Shown: positions 1 through 7,395, counted from the stretch's first letter. The stretch: 8,454 nucleotides of DNA from DASUGM01 sp036274055 (GCA_036274055.1 DASUGM010000093.1:1-8454), one strand, 5' to 3'. Numbers and translations: made by a program. The notes: generated by a model not told the origin, from the sequence alone.

Positions 1-992
1 GATCGATCGACGCTCACACCGCCGGCGAGCCCTTGCGGCTCATCGTGGCGGGCTGGCCGGCGCCCCAGGGCTCAACCATGCTCGAGCGGCGCGAGTGGGT
101 CAGGGACCAGCAGGACCATCTGCGCCGCGCGGTGATGCTCGAGCCGCGCGGCCACGCCGACATGTACGGCGCGCTGCTGACCGAGCCCGAGCGCGCCGAC
201 TCGGACTGCGGCGTCCTGTTCATGCACAACGAAGGGCTGAGCACAATGTGCGGTCACGGCATCGTCGCCGTGGTCACGATCGCGATCGAGCGCGGGCTGC
301 TGACGCCGCGGGCGGCCGACGCGATCGTGCTCGACGCGCCCGCCGGCCAGATCCGCGCCCGCGCCGATGTCGTCCGCGGCGGCGGCGGCACCCGCGTCCG
401 CAGCGTATCGTTCATCAACGTGCCGTCGTTCTTGTTTGCCGCCGGCGTGCCGGTGACGATCGGGGCCCGGACGATGACCGTCGACATCGCGTTCGGCGGC
501 GCGTTCTACGCGATCGTCGACGCCGAGCAATGCGGGCTCGCGATCCGGCCTGACGGCCTGACCGATCTGCGCAACGTCGGCGACGCGATCGCGCGCGCCG
601 CCGAGAAAGCGGTCAACGTCGTCCACCCGCTCGAGCCCGGTTTGACCGGGATCTACGGCACGATCTTCACCGGACCGCCGACGGTCGCCGGCGCCGATCT
701 TCGCAATGTCACGATCTTCGCGGATCGTGAAGTCGACCGCTCGCCCTGCGGCACCGGCACGTGTGCGGTGCTGGCGGTGCTCGATGCGATGGGCCTGGTC
801 GACCCGTCGAAGCCGTTCGTGCATGAAAGCGTGCTCGGCACCACCTTCAGCGCGCGCGTCGTCGAGCGCACCACGGTCGGCGATCTGCCGGCGATCATCC
901 CGGAGCTGACCGGCGAGGCCTGGATCACGGGCGACTGCTCGTTCGTCGTGGATCCGAAAGACCCGCTTCGCGGCGGCTTTCGGCTGTCATAG
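1..992 (+). CDS. Proline racemase / hydroxyproline epimerase family protein (5' end outside window)
   Basis: The enzyme would invert the alpha-carbon of proline or 4-hydroxyproline in the cytoplasm by a two-base mechanism without cofactor. The frame is open from base 3 and already reads IDAHTAGEPLR, the usual extreme N-terminus of the family, so only a few codons are missing. An internal TTG at 33 is not the start. 329 residues are visible, near the normal family length. Both catalytic cysteines are present: MCGHG (Cys codon 249-251) and DRSPCGTGT (Cys codon 747-749). Cys/Cys fits a racemase or epimerase; the related trans-3-hydroxyproline dehydratases carry Thr at the second site. I cannot choose between proline and 4-hydroxyproline as substrate. 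The gene runs convergent to all the others in the window, so it is not part of their transcription unit. The family call is very secure. Confidence 0.93.
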   Translation, partial: SIDAHTAGEPLRLIVAGWPAPQGSTMLERREWVRDQQDHLRRAVMLEPRGHADMYGALLTEPERADSDCGVLFMHNEGLSTMCGHGIVAVVTIAIERGLLTPRAADAIVLDAPAGQIRARADVVRGGGGTRVRSVSFINVPSFLFAAGVPVTIGARTMTVDIAFGGAFYAIVDAEQCGLAIRPDGLTDLRNVGDAIARAAEKAVNVVHPLEPGLTGIYGTIFTGPPTVAGADLRNVTIFADREVDRSPCGTGTCAVLAVLDAMGLVDPSKPFVHESVLGTTFSARVVERTTVGDLPAIIPELTGEAWITGDCSFVVDPKDPLRGGFRLS

Positions 993-997
993 GGCAG

Positions 998-1017
998 GAG
1001 ACGAGGTTTCTCGTCTC
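998..1017. terminator. Hairpin between convergent genes, probable bidirectional terminator
   Basis: Arms GAGACGAG (998-1005) and CTCGTCTC (1010-1017) pair perfectly around a GTTT loop. The hairpin sits 5 bases after the plus-strand stop and 5 bases beyond the minus-strand stop at 1023, in a gap of only 30 bases between convergent genes. No clean T-tract follows on either strand (plus strand continues TCGATCTATTT), so it is a weak intrinsic terminator at best. It may instead mainly protect the two 3' ends. Confidence 0.6.
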
Positions 1018-1022
1018 TCGAT

Positions 1023-1709
1023 CTATTTCATCTGAGCAAGCTTCGTCAGGTCGACTGACTGCACGGCCTTGCGAACGACCTCGATGCCGTCGACGTCGTG
1101 GCCGGTGGCCTGCACCATGAACCGGTTGCCGACGATCGCCCCGACTTCGGCGCGCCTCGATTTCCTGTTCCAGTCTTCGTAGCCAGGATACGGCCCGATC
1201 TGCACGGCCTTTTTGTAGCCGTCGTCGCTGCGCTCTTCGAATCCGGCGGCGAGCATCATCGAGACTGGCGCGAGCAGCAGTTGACTGAATGTCGTATCGG
1301 TGACGACCAGCTCGATGCGGCTGTCGGCGTTGCGAAAACTGGCGCGCGCGCTCGAGACCGAGACGCCCATCGCCGATTGTTGTTCGCCCTTCACGTCGCC
1401 GCGCGTCCAGCCGTTGACTTCGGGAATCATCCCTTTGAGCAGCTCGTAGTCGACGGGCTTGGCGCCGCTCTTGCCGATCTGCTGGAGGCCCGCGGCCATC
1501 TGCTGGAGCCCTTGCGCCATTTGGGTGCTGCCCGGCTGCCCGGCCTGCTGCGCGCCTTGCGCCGCTTGAGCCGCGCCCTGCGCCGCCTGTTGTGCGCCCT
1601 GCTGGATCTGCCTCGCGGCTTCCTCGGCCTTCTTCTGGTCCTCGGATTTGCCGCAAGCGACCGCCGCGACGAGCGCCAACGCGATGCCGGCAACGTGAGT
1701 GCGATGCAT
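1023..1709 (-). CDS. Exported lipoprotein of unknown function with Ala/Gln heptad-repeat segment
   Basis: 228 residues from ATG at 1709. This start is preferred over an in-frame ATG at 1745 because GGAGG lies 7 bases upstream, because translation then begins directly with the signal peptide, and because the longer form would overlap the upstream gene. Residues 1-18 are a lipoprotein signal ending AVA-Cys19, so the mature protein should be lipid-anchored in the envelope. Residues about 23-80 are rich in Gln, Ala and Gly with a seven-residue period, likely a helical stalk. Residues about 84-228 look like a compact alpha/beta domain with no motif I recognise (PVDYELLKGMIPEVNGW near its start, GNRFMVQATG near its end). 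It lies 22 bases after the propeller gene and is the last gene before the hairpin at 998-1017, so it is probably co-transcribed. The function is unknown. Confidence 0.85.
   Translation of the reverse strand: MHRTHVAGIALALVAAVACGKSEDQKKAEEAARQIQQGAQQAAQGAAQAAQGAQQAGQPGSTQMAQGLQQMAAGLQQIGKSGAKPVDYELLKGMIPEVNGWTRGDVKGEQQSAMGVSVSSARASFRNADSRIELVVTDTTFSQLLLAPVSMMLAAGFEERSDDGYKKAVQIGPYPGYEDWNRKSRRAEVGAIVGNRFMVQATGHDVDGIEVVRKAVQSVDLTKLAQMK
1476..1604 (-). repeat. Imperfect 21-bp repeats encoding Ala/Gln/Gly heptads
   Basis: Within the lipoprotein, residues 36-78 read as successive seven-residue units: QQGAQQA, AQGAAQA, AQGAQQA, an eight-residue GQPGSTQM, AQGLQQM, AAGLQQI. The pattern xQGxQQx recurs with a 21-bp DNA period. 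The last two units replace Ala with Leu, Met and Ile at regular positions, giving a hydrophobic stripe as in a helical bundle or coiled coil. Confidence 0.7.
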
Positions 1710-1716
1710 CGTTCCG

Positions 1717-1721
1717 CCTCC
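1717..1721 (-). promoter_or_regulatory. Ribosome binding site deciding the lipoprotein start
   Basis: GGAGG on the minus strand, 7 bases before ATG at 1709. It lies inside the alternative longer frame that would begin at 1745, and so argues for the shorter protein. Confidence 0.7.
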
Positions 1722-1731
1722 GCGCGGGATC

Positions 1732-4479
1732 TTATCGCACGCCAATTCGTTCCCGAATCCGCCCGGTCTTGGTGATCTTCTCGCCGCCGACGTCGATCGT
1801 GATCAGGTAGTCGCCGGTCGGCGCGAACACGCCGCCGCCGCCGCGTCCGCCGCCGCCCGCACCTCGACCGCCCGCGCCCGCACCGCCGCGGCCGCCCCCG
1901 GCGCCGCCCGCCGGCGATTCGCGCATGTTCCACTGCGCGCGATTGAGCCCCGCCTGCGCCGGCCCGCTCACTTCCGCGACCGGCTTGCCCTGCAGATCAG
2001 TGATCGTGATTCGCGCGTTACCCGAGCCGGCGTTCTTCAGGTAGTAGTTGATGACGATCGCGTCCGGCTCGTTCGGCACCTCGAGAAACTTGTCGCCGAA
2101 CAGGTGGTAGTTCATGCCCTGCGTGCTGAAGCCGTAGCGCGCCCGCGGCTCGATGTCGAATAGATGCACGTTCTTGTTCAGCACCTCCGCCGACAGTTCC
2201 TGCAACGGCGTGATGTCGCCGGTCCACAGCGCGCGGCCATACGTCGCGAGCACGAGATCGTTCTCGCGCGGATGGATCGTCAGGTCGTGCACCGCGACCG
2301 CCGGCAGGTTCGCTTTCAGCCGCGTCCACGCCGCGCCGCCGTCAATCGAGAACCACACGCCGACGTCGTTGCCGACGACCAGCAGATTCGGATTCCTGCG
2401 ATCCTGGACGACGACGTTGATCGAATGCTTTGGCAGATTGCCGGCAATCAAGGTCCACGTCCTGCCGTAATCAGTCGTCTTGTAGAGATACGGCGTGAAG
2501 TCGTCGTTGCGGTAGCCGCTCTTGGAGACGAACGCGGTGGCAGGATCGTGCGTCGACGCGTAGACGCGGCTGACCCAGCGGTCGGCCGGCGCGCCCGCGG
2601 CGGTGAGCGCCGGCGTGAGGTCGGTCCACGTGCCGCCGTGATTCTGCGTCAACTGGACTTTGCCGTCGTCGGTGCCGACCCAGATCACGCCGGCGCGGCG
2701 CGACGACTCCGCGATCGTCGTGATCGTGCAGTAGGGAACATTCAAGCCGATCTTCGTGCTGTCGTTGGTGGTCAGGTCCGGACTGATTTCTTCCCAGGTG
2801 TCGCCGCGATTGAACGAGCGGAACAGCACCTGCGCGCCGGCGTAGATGACCTGCGAGTTGTGCGGCGACATCGCGATCGGCGCGATCCAGTTCCAGCGCA
2901 GACGGGCGCCGCCCTGCGGCCGCGTCGGCATGATGTTGGTGCGCACGCCGGTCTTCTGATCGAGCCGCCCCATCTGATTCAGCTCGCGGGTGTTGTAGAC
3001 CCAGCGGCTGTCGGTCGGATCGACCATGTTGTACATGCCGTCGCCGGGGCCGACCGCGACCCAATGCTCGAGCGTGATCCGTCCGGTCGGACTGTTGCTC
3101 GGTCCTTTCCACGAATCGTGATCCTGAAAGCCGGCGTACACGTTGTACGGGTCGTCCATGTCGATGCCGAGCGCATACGCCTCACCGACGCCCATGTTCG
3201 GGAAGTAGTCGCCGGTGCGGCCGCCGTCCACCGAGACATTCACGCCGCCGTCGCTGCCGAGGATGATGCGCTGGGTGTCCTGCGCGTCCCACCAGATGCT
3301 GCGGAAATCGCCGAACACGCCGCGGAAGAACTCACCGCCCCAGGTCGCGCCGCCGTCGCGGGTGATGAACATCGAGTCGCTCGTCACCACCACGGTCTTG
3401 TCGTCGTCGGGCTTGATCTTGATCTGATTGAACGAGTACGGCGCCTTGCCGCCGGCGACGTTGGTGGCGCCGCTGACGTTCCGCCACGTCTTGCCGCCGT
3501 CGTCGGTGCGATAGAGCTCGTTGCCGATGATGCCGCGCGCCAGCGGTCCCGTCGGCGTCGCCTGCTCTGCCGGCGCCGCGCCCCGGCCCGCCGCAGCGCC
3601 GCCGGGCGGTGAAGCGGGATTCTGGTTCTCAATCAGCGCGTAGAGAATCAGCGGGTTCTTCTGATAGATGTCGAGTCCAATCCGGCCGAGCTTGCCCTCC
3701 GGCAGACCGCCGCCGAGCTTCGTCCACGCCTCGCCGCCGTTGTCGGTGCGATAGAGCGCCGTGCCCGGGCCGCTCTCGATGATTTGCCACGGCCGCCGAT
3801 CCTTGTCGTACATCGCCGCGAACAGCTGCGTCGGCGTCTTGCGGTTGATCACCAGGTCGATTGCGCCGACGCCGTCGTTGACGTAGAGCACCTTCTTCCA
3901 GCTCTTGCCGCCGTCGATGGTGCGGAACACGCCGCGCTCTTCGTTCTTCGAGAACAGGTGGCCGATCGCGGCGACGTAGACGATCTGCGGATTGGTCGGA
4001 TGAATGACGATCCGCGCAATGTGATGCGAGTCCGGCAGGCCGGCGAATTCCCAGGTGTCGCCGCCGTCGGTCGACTTGAACACGCCCTTGCCGGAGATCG
4101 ACGAGCGGGCGTTGTCATTGGCGCCGCTGCCGAGCCATACGACCTTGCCGTCCGACGGCGCGACCGCGACCGCGCCGACGGCGCCGACTTCGACGCTGTC
4201 GCTGACCGCGCGCCACGTCGTCCCGGCGTTGGTGGTGCGCCACAGCCCGCCGCTGCGGGTCGCCGCGTACATCGTGTAGAGATGCTCGCGCAGCGGCGCA
4301 TCGGGCACCGCGACTTCGGTGACCCACGCCGCGGTGCGGAACGGGCCGATGTTGCGGAAGCTCAGCGCGTTGGCGATCTGGTCGAGCGGCCCGGCACTCT
4401 GCTGGGCCCGGGGCACGGACGAGGACAGGCAGACGATGCCGACCAGGACGAGCAGAAGGGGTTTTCGCATGGGCCCCAT
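1732..4479 (-). CDS. Exported BNR/Asp-box (VPS10/sortilin-like) beta-propeller protein
   Basis: 915 residues. A Sec signal peptide (hydrophobic core LLLVLVGIVCL, cleavage near residues 25-27) sends it to the periplasm or outside. Eleven Asp-box motifs of the S/T-x-D-x-G-x-T-W type begin near residues 83, 136, 187, 245, 325, 373, 416, 555, 611, 668 and 711, the mark of BNR/sialidase-like or VPS10 propellers. I see no catalytic set, so a binding or structural role is as likely as glycosidase activity. A Gly/Pro/Ala-rich loop occupies about 286-312. The last 150 residues form a beta-sandwich-like domain, interrupted by a Gly/Arg loop at about 857-883. ATG at 4470 (residue 4, MRKPLLL) is an equally plausible start and looks more like a signal-peptide start; neither has a good ribosome site. 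It follows the permease gene by 66 bases and precedes the lipoprotein by 22. The family is common in acidobacteria; its substrate is unknown. Confidence 0.9.
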   Translation of the reverse strand: MGPMRKPLLLVLVGIVCLSSSVPRAQQSAGPLDQIANALSFRNIGPFRTAAWVTEVAVPDAPLREHLYTMYAATRSGGLWRTTNAGTTWRAVSDSVEVGAVGAVAVAPSDGKVVWLGSGANDNARSSISGKGVFKSTDGGDTWEFAGLPDSHHIARIVIHPTNPQIVYVAAIGHLFSKNEERGVFRTIDGGKSWKKVLYVNDGVGAIDLVINRKTPTQLFAAMYDKDRRPWQIIESGPGTALYRTDNGGEAWTKLGGGLPEGKLGRIGLDIYQKNPLILYALIENQNPASPPGGAAAGRGAAPAEQATPTGPLARGIIGNELYRTDDGGKTWRNVSGATNVAGGKAPYSFNQIKIKPDDDKTVVVTSDSMFITRDGGATWGGEFFRGVFGDFRSIWWDAQDTQRIILGSDGGVNVSVDGGRTGDYFPNMGVGEAYALGIDMDDPYNVYAGFQDHDSWKGPSNSPTGRITLEHWVAVGPGDGMYNMVDPTDSRWVYNTRELNQMGRLDQKTGVRTNIMPTRPQGGARLRWNWIAPIAMSPHNSQVIYAGAQVLFRSFNRGDTWEEISPDLTTNDSTKIGLNVPYCTITTIAESSRRAGVIWVGTDDGKVQLTQNHGGTWTDLTPALTAAGAPADRWVSRVYASTHDPATAFVSKSGYRNDDFTPYLYKTTDYGRTWTLIAGNLPKHSINVVVQDRRNPNLLVVGNDVGVWFSIDGGAAWTRLKANLPAVAVHDLTIHPRENDLVLATYGRALWTGDITPLQELSAEVLNKNVHLFDIEPRARYGFSTQGMNYHLFGDKFLEVPNEPDAIVINYYLKNAGSGNARITITDLQGKPVAEVSGPAQAGLNRAQWNMRESPAGGAGGGRGGAGAGGRGAGGGGRGGGGVFAPTGDYLITIDVGGEKITKTGRIRERIGVR
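1831..1911 (-). repeat. Low-complexity segment encoding a Gly/Arg-rich loop
   Basis: Residues about 857-883 of the propeller protein are almost wholly Gly, Ala and Arg (units such as GGGRGGAGAGG). The DNA is a run of GCC/GCG-type triplets. It interrupts a C-terminal beta domain between QWNMRESPAG and VFAPTGDYLITI, so it is likely a flexible surface loop. Confidence 0.75.
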
Positions 4480-4490
4480 GTTAATGGGGC
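4473..4490. promoter_or_regulatory. Hairpin overlapping the start codon of the propeller gene
   Basis: On the plus strand GCCCCAT (4473-4479) pairs perfectly with ATGGGGC (4484-4490) around GTTA. In the minus-strand message the 3' arm contains the ATG at 4479 and ends 3 bases before the second ATG at 4470. The structure could hide the first ATG, favour the second, or tune initiation. No strong Shine-Dalgarno sequence is visible here. The role is inferred. Confidence 0.45.
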
Positions 4491-4492
4491 AG

Positions 4493-4539
4493 TGGGTGAA
4501 TGTGTGAATGGGTGAATGGGGAATGGGTGAATGGGTGAA
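4493..4539. repeat. Tandem array of an 8-bp unit (TGGGTGAA)
   Basis: Six adjacent copies: TGGGTGAA (4493-4500), TGTGTGAA (4501-4508), TGGGTGAA (4509-4516), a 7-base TGGGGAA (4517-4523), then TGGGTGAA twice (4524-4539). On the message strand the unit reads TTCACCCA. The array fills most of the 66-bp gap between the permease stop and the propeller start, beginning 6 bases from the stop. Copies are nearly identical, which fits slippage. Confidence 0.85.
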
Positions 4540-4545
4540 TGGAAT

Positions 4546-6357
4546 CTACATCTTCCCCATCCAGCGGAGCAGGCCCTCCGTCAGCCACGGAATGTAGGTG
4601 ATCAGCAGGACACCCACCGCGAGTATGCCCAGCATCGGCAGTGTCGCCCACATCACCTGCAGCACCGGCTTCTTGAATCGGACCGAGGCGAGCAGCAGGT
4701 TCAGGCCCAGCGGCGGGTGCAGGAAGCCGAGCTCGAGGTTGGCGATGAAAATCACGCCGAGATGCACCAGGCTGATGTCGTACTCCGCCGCCAGCGGCAC
4801 CAGCAGCGGGACGACGACGACGATGGCGGAGAAGATGTCCATCACCGTGCCGACCAGCAGCAGGAAGATGTTCAGCGCGAGCAGGAAGACGAGCTTCGAT
4901 TCGACGTGTGCCCGCGTCCAGTCGATCAGCTGCGTCGGCACCTGCGCGTTGACGAGGTAGTTGGTCAGGCCGACGGCGACGGCGAGAATCACGAGCACGC
5001 CGCCGACCAGCGCGGTGCACTCGCTGGCGACGCGCAGCACGTCGCGGAACGACTGCAGATCGCGGTGGATGAAGCGCTGGACGATCAGCGCGTAGAGCGC
5101 CGCGATCGCCGCCGTCTCCGACATCGTCACGTAACCGCCGAGCAGCGCGTAGAGGACGACGACCGGCAGCAGCAGCTCCCACTTCGCGTCCCACAGCGCC
5201 GCCACCGATTCGCCGAAACGAAACGGCGTGCGCACCGTCTTGCTGATGATCGCCTCGCGGACGCCGAGCACCGCGAGCAATCCGAGCATCAACAGGCCGG
5301 GCAGCAGGCCGCCGATGAAGAGATCTTCAATCGCGACGTTCTGCGCGACGATGCCGTAGAGGATCAACGGCACCGAAAGAGGAAAGAGCAGGCCGAGCGA
5401 GCCGGATGCGGTCAGCAGGCCGATCGCGAATTTCTCGCGGTAGCCCTCCTTGATCAGCACCGGGAGCAGCAGGCCGCCGAGCGCGAGGATGGTCACGCCC
5501 GAGCCGCCGGTGAACAGCGTGAAGAACGCGCACAACGTCGCCGCGGCGATCGCGGTGCCGCCCGGCATCCAGCCGACCACGCCGCGCAGGGCGCGCATCA
5601 GACGTTCGGATGATTTGCCCTCGGCGAGGAGGAACCCCGTGAACGTGAACAGCGGGATCGCGGCGAGGTTGGCCGACGGCGAGGTCAGTTCTTCGTAGGC
5701 TTTGATCAGCGGAACGATTGGCCGGCTGCCGTCGGCGAAGAACGCGAACATCGCAATGCCGCCGAGCAGCGTGAAAATCGGCGCGCCGAGCACGCCGGCG
5801 ACAACGATCGCGGTGATCCACGGCCACACCGCGCGCCCCTCGAGCACCTGGTAATGCGTGGCGATCCAGTAGCCGGCGGCAATGCCGCCGAGAGCGATGG
5901 CGCGCCCGAGCCAGTGCGGCGACGCGCGCCAGACCAGGCGCGCGGCGATCAGCGCGAACGCCAGGGGAAAGGCGAGCGTCGCGACCCACACCGGGACGTC
6001 GACGGCGATGATGTCGCCGACGCTGCGCTCGGTCTGGACCAGCGCCGCGCCGCCGACCGCGAAGATCGTCGATACCGCGGCGCCGACGAACCCGGCGATG
6101 ACGTGGGCGACGCGGGTGATCGTGCCGGCGGGCAGGAACTCGCCGGTGGCCAGCGTCAGAAGCTTGCCTTCGCGCGCCGCGATCGCGGCGCCGAGCAGGC
6201 CGACCCAGATCGTCAGGTTCTGCGCGAACGGTCCGGCGCCGGGGATGCCCGACGCGAAGAACCGGCGCGTGACGATCTCCGCGAGCGGCAGCAGCATCAA
6301 GCCGCCGAGCGCGAGCGTCGCGAGCAGGTTCTCGGTGCGGAGCGCGAGGGCGCGCAT
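4546..6357 (-). CDS. TRAP transporter fused permease, DctQ + DctM (TatQM)
   Basis: 603 residues with many hydrophobic segments: the inner-membrane part of a tripartite ATP-independent transporter, which imports a ligand delivered by the binding protein using a cation gradient. Residues 1-140 are a DctQ-like domain with four membrane helices (near 10-30, 45-60, 84-107, 122-140). A probable connecting helix at about 151-168 leads into the DctM domain from about 178. DctM hallmarks are the TGGSG segment at 283-287, GSLGLLFPLSVPLILYG (319-335) and the second-half counterpart around NLELGFLHPPLGLNLLLAS (540-558), in line with the inverted-repeat elevator fold. The ATG directly follows the tatP stop (TAGATG), which favours translational coupling. 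Fused QM is typical of the TatT-associated TRAP systems. The protein is full length with no visible defect. Confidence 0.93.
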   Translation of the reverse strand: MRALALRTENLLATLALGGLMLLPLAEIVTRRFFASGIPGAGPFAQNLTIWVGLLGAAIAAREGKLLTLATGEFLPAGTITRVAHVIAGFVGAAVSTIFAVGGAALVQTERSVGDIIAVDVPVWVATLAFPLAFALIAARLVWRASPHWLGRAIALGGIAAGYWIATHYQVLEGRAVWPWITAIVVAGVLGAPIFTLLGGIAMFAFFADGSRPIVPLIKAYEELTSPSANLAAIPLFTFTGFLLAEGKSSERLMRALRGVVGWMPGGTAIAAATLCAFFTLFTGGSGVTILALGGLLLPVLIKEGYREKFAIGLLTASGSLGLLFPLSVPLILYGIVAQNVAIEDLFIGGLLPGLLMLGLLAVLGVREAIISKTVRTPFRFGESVAALWDAKWELLLPVVVLYALLGGYVTMSETAAIAALYALIVQRFIHRDLQSFRDVLRVASECTALVGGVLVILAVAVGLTNYLVNAQVPTQLIDWTRAHVESKLVFLLALNIFLLLVGTVMDIFSAIVVVVPLLVPLAAEYDISLVHLGVIFIANLELGFLHPPLGLNLLLASVRFKKPVLQVMWATLPMLGILAVGVLLITYIPWLTEGLLRWMGKM

Positions 6358-7380
6358 CTACTTCCTGGTCTTGCGGTAGGCGTCGCGGTCGCGCAGGGCC
6401 ATGTCGTAGACGTCGGCCGGGACGATCGTCCCCTTCATCGACGCCGACATCTTCTCGACCGCGGTGCGGAAATCCGCCAGCCCCTTGGCGTCGAGCGAGG
6501 TCACCGTGAGGCCGCGGGTTTTCATCAACTTGATCGAGTCGGCGTCCTGTTCCGGTGCCTTGGCGTTGACGGTGGTCTCGAAGGCCCTGGCGCTGGCGAT
6601 CATCACGGCCTGATCGGCGGCGCTGATCTTGTTCCAGGCGGCGTTGCTCACCACCAGGGCGCCGACCAGCGGCGCGACGCGGACGTCCATCACGTATTTC
6701 GCGTCCTTGAAAATCTGCAGCACCATCGCGCCGTAGGGCGGCATCGGCGCGGCGTTGATCATCCCGTTCGGAATCCGCAACTGCGCCGGGATGTCGTTGA
6801 TCGTCAGCGCCACCGGATTGAAGCCGTTGGTGCGGTACCACTGCACCATCTCTTCGTCGCCCTTGGCCGTGAAGAGCTTGGCTTTCTTGACGCCGTCGAG
6901 CGTGCTGATCGGCTCTTTCGAAAACAGCTGCACCCATCCGCCGCTGCCCCACGACAGGACCTTGAAGCCCTTGGCCTCGAGCCGCGGTGTCAGCGTCGGC
7001 GACAGCTTGGTGAGGACGTACTGCATCTCCGCGTCGTTCTCGAAGAAGAACGGCATGCCGAAGACGTTGAACGCCTTGTCGATGTGCGCGAGCCCGCCAA
7101 TCGTCAGCAGGTTGGCCTGGAGCTGATCGACGCCGGGCCGCATCAACCGGATCGTCGACTCTTCGTCGCCCTGCGTGCCGCCCGGATACACCGTCAGCTT
7201 GACGCGGCCGCCGGTTTTCGCGGTCCATTCGGCGCCCATGTCGGTGAGCGCCTTGTGCCACGACGAATTGGTCGGCACCTGCGTCGCGAGCTTGATGTTG
7301 AGGGGCTCCTGCGCGGCCGGCGTCGCGACGAGCGCGACCGCCAGACCGGAGACAAGAGAGAGTTTCTTCAACGGTGACAT
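6358..7380 (-). CDS. TRAP transporter substrate-binding protein, DctP family (TatP)
   Basis: 340 residues. ATG at 7380 is chosen because GGAGG lies 8 bases upstream; an in-frame GTG at 7395 overlaps that ribosome site. Residues 1-23 are a Sec signal peptide with no lipobox, so this should be a soluble periplasmic protein. DctP features follow: LNIKLATQVPTNSSWHKAL at the mature N-terminus, GGRVKLTVYPGG (58-68), LLTIGGLAHIDKAFNVFGMPF (91-111), and the hinge-region block from 164. Most DctP proteins have KxR there, the Arg binding the ligand carboxylate; here it reads AKLFTAKG, with Phe170 at that place by my hand alignment. It would capture a ligand and deliver it to the permease encoded next. 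Its upstream partner gene encodes TatT. The family is secure; the ligand is unknown. Confidence 0.93.
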   Translation of the reverse strand: MSPLKKLSLVSGLAVALVATPAAQEPLNIKLATQVPTNSSWHKALTDMGAEWTAKTGGRVKLTVYPGGTQGDEESTIRLMRPGVDQLQANLLTIGGLAHIDKAFNVFGMPFFFENDAEMQYVLTKLSPTLTPRLEAKGFKVLSWGSGGWVQLFSKEPISTLDGVKKAKLFTAKGDEEMVQWYRTNGFNPVALTINDIPAQLRIPNGMINAAPMPPYGAMVLQIFKDAKYVMDVRVAPLVGALVVSNAAWNKISAADQAVMIASARAFETTVNAKAPEQDADSIKLMKTRGLTVTSLDAKGLADFRTAVEKMSASMKGTIVPADVYDMALRDRDAYRKTRK

Positions 7381-7388
7381 TCCTCGGT

Positions 7389-7393
7389 CCTCC
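7389..7393 (-). promoter_or_regulatory. Ribosome binding site deciding the tatP start
   Basis: GGAGG on the minus strand, 8 bases before ATG at 7380. A possible GTG start at 7395 would place this motif inside the coding region, so the ATG is preferred. Confidence 0.7.
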
Positions 7394-7395
7394 AC

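Noticed and set aside
994..1006. GCAGGAGACGAGG occurs here and again near 8300
   Set aside because: The second copy lies within the tatT signal-peptide codons; a single shared 13-mer of this composition in two unrelated contexts looks like chance.
2164..3612. Long plus-strand open frame (482 codons) inside the propeller gene
   Set aside because: It is antisense to a gene with eleven Asp-boxes and a signal peptide. The product is Arg/Ala/Val/Asp-rich without motifs, as expected from codon bias in GC-rich DNA.
1732..4479. Reading the propeller gene as a sialidase
   Set aside because: Asp-boxes alone do not make a sialidase; I could not find the arginine triad or Tyr/Glu nucleophile arrangement, so only the fold is claimed.
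4531..5613. Plus-strand open frame (360 codons) over the permease
   Set aside because: Its Gln/Arg/Asp-rich translation is the antisense of membrane-helix codons; it has no motif.
5327..7261. Long minus-strand open frame (644 codons) in another register across tatP and tatQM
   Set aside because: The same strand in the proper registers encodes recognisable DctP and DctQM; this register gives a highly basic, motif-free product and crosses the gene junction.
5854..7377. Long plus-strand open frame (507 codons) across tatP and tatQM
   Set aside because: It spans two well-supported minus-strand genes and gives an Arg/Asp/His-rich translation with no domain.
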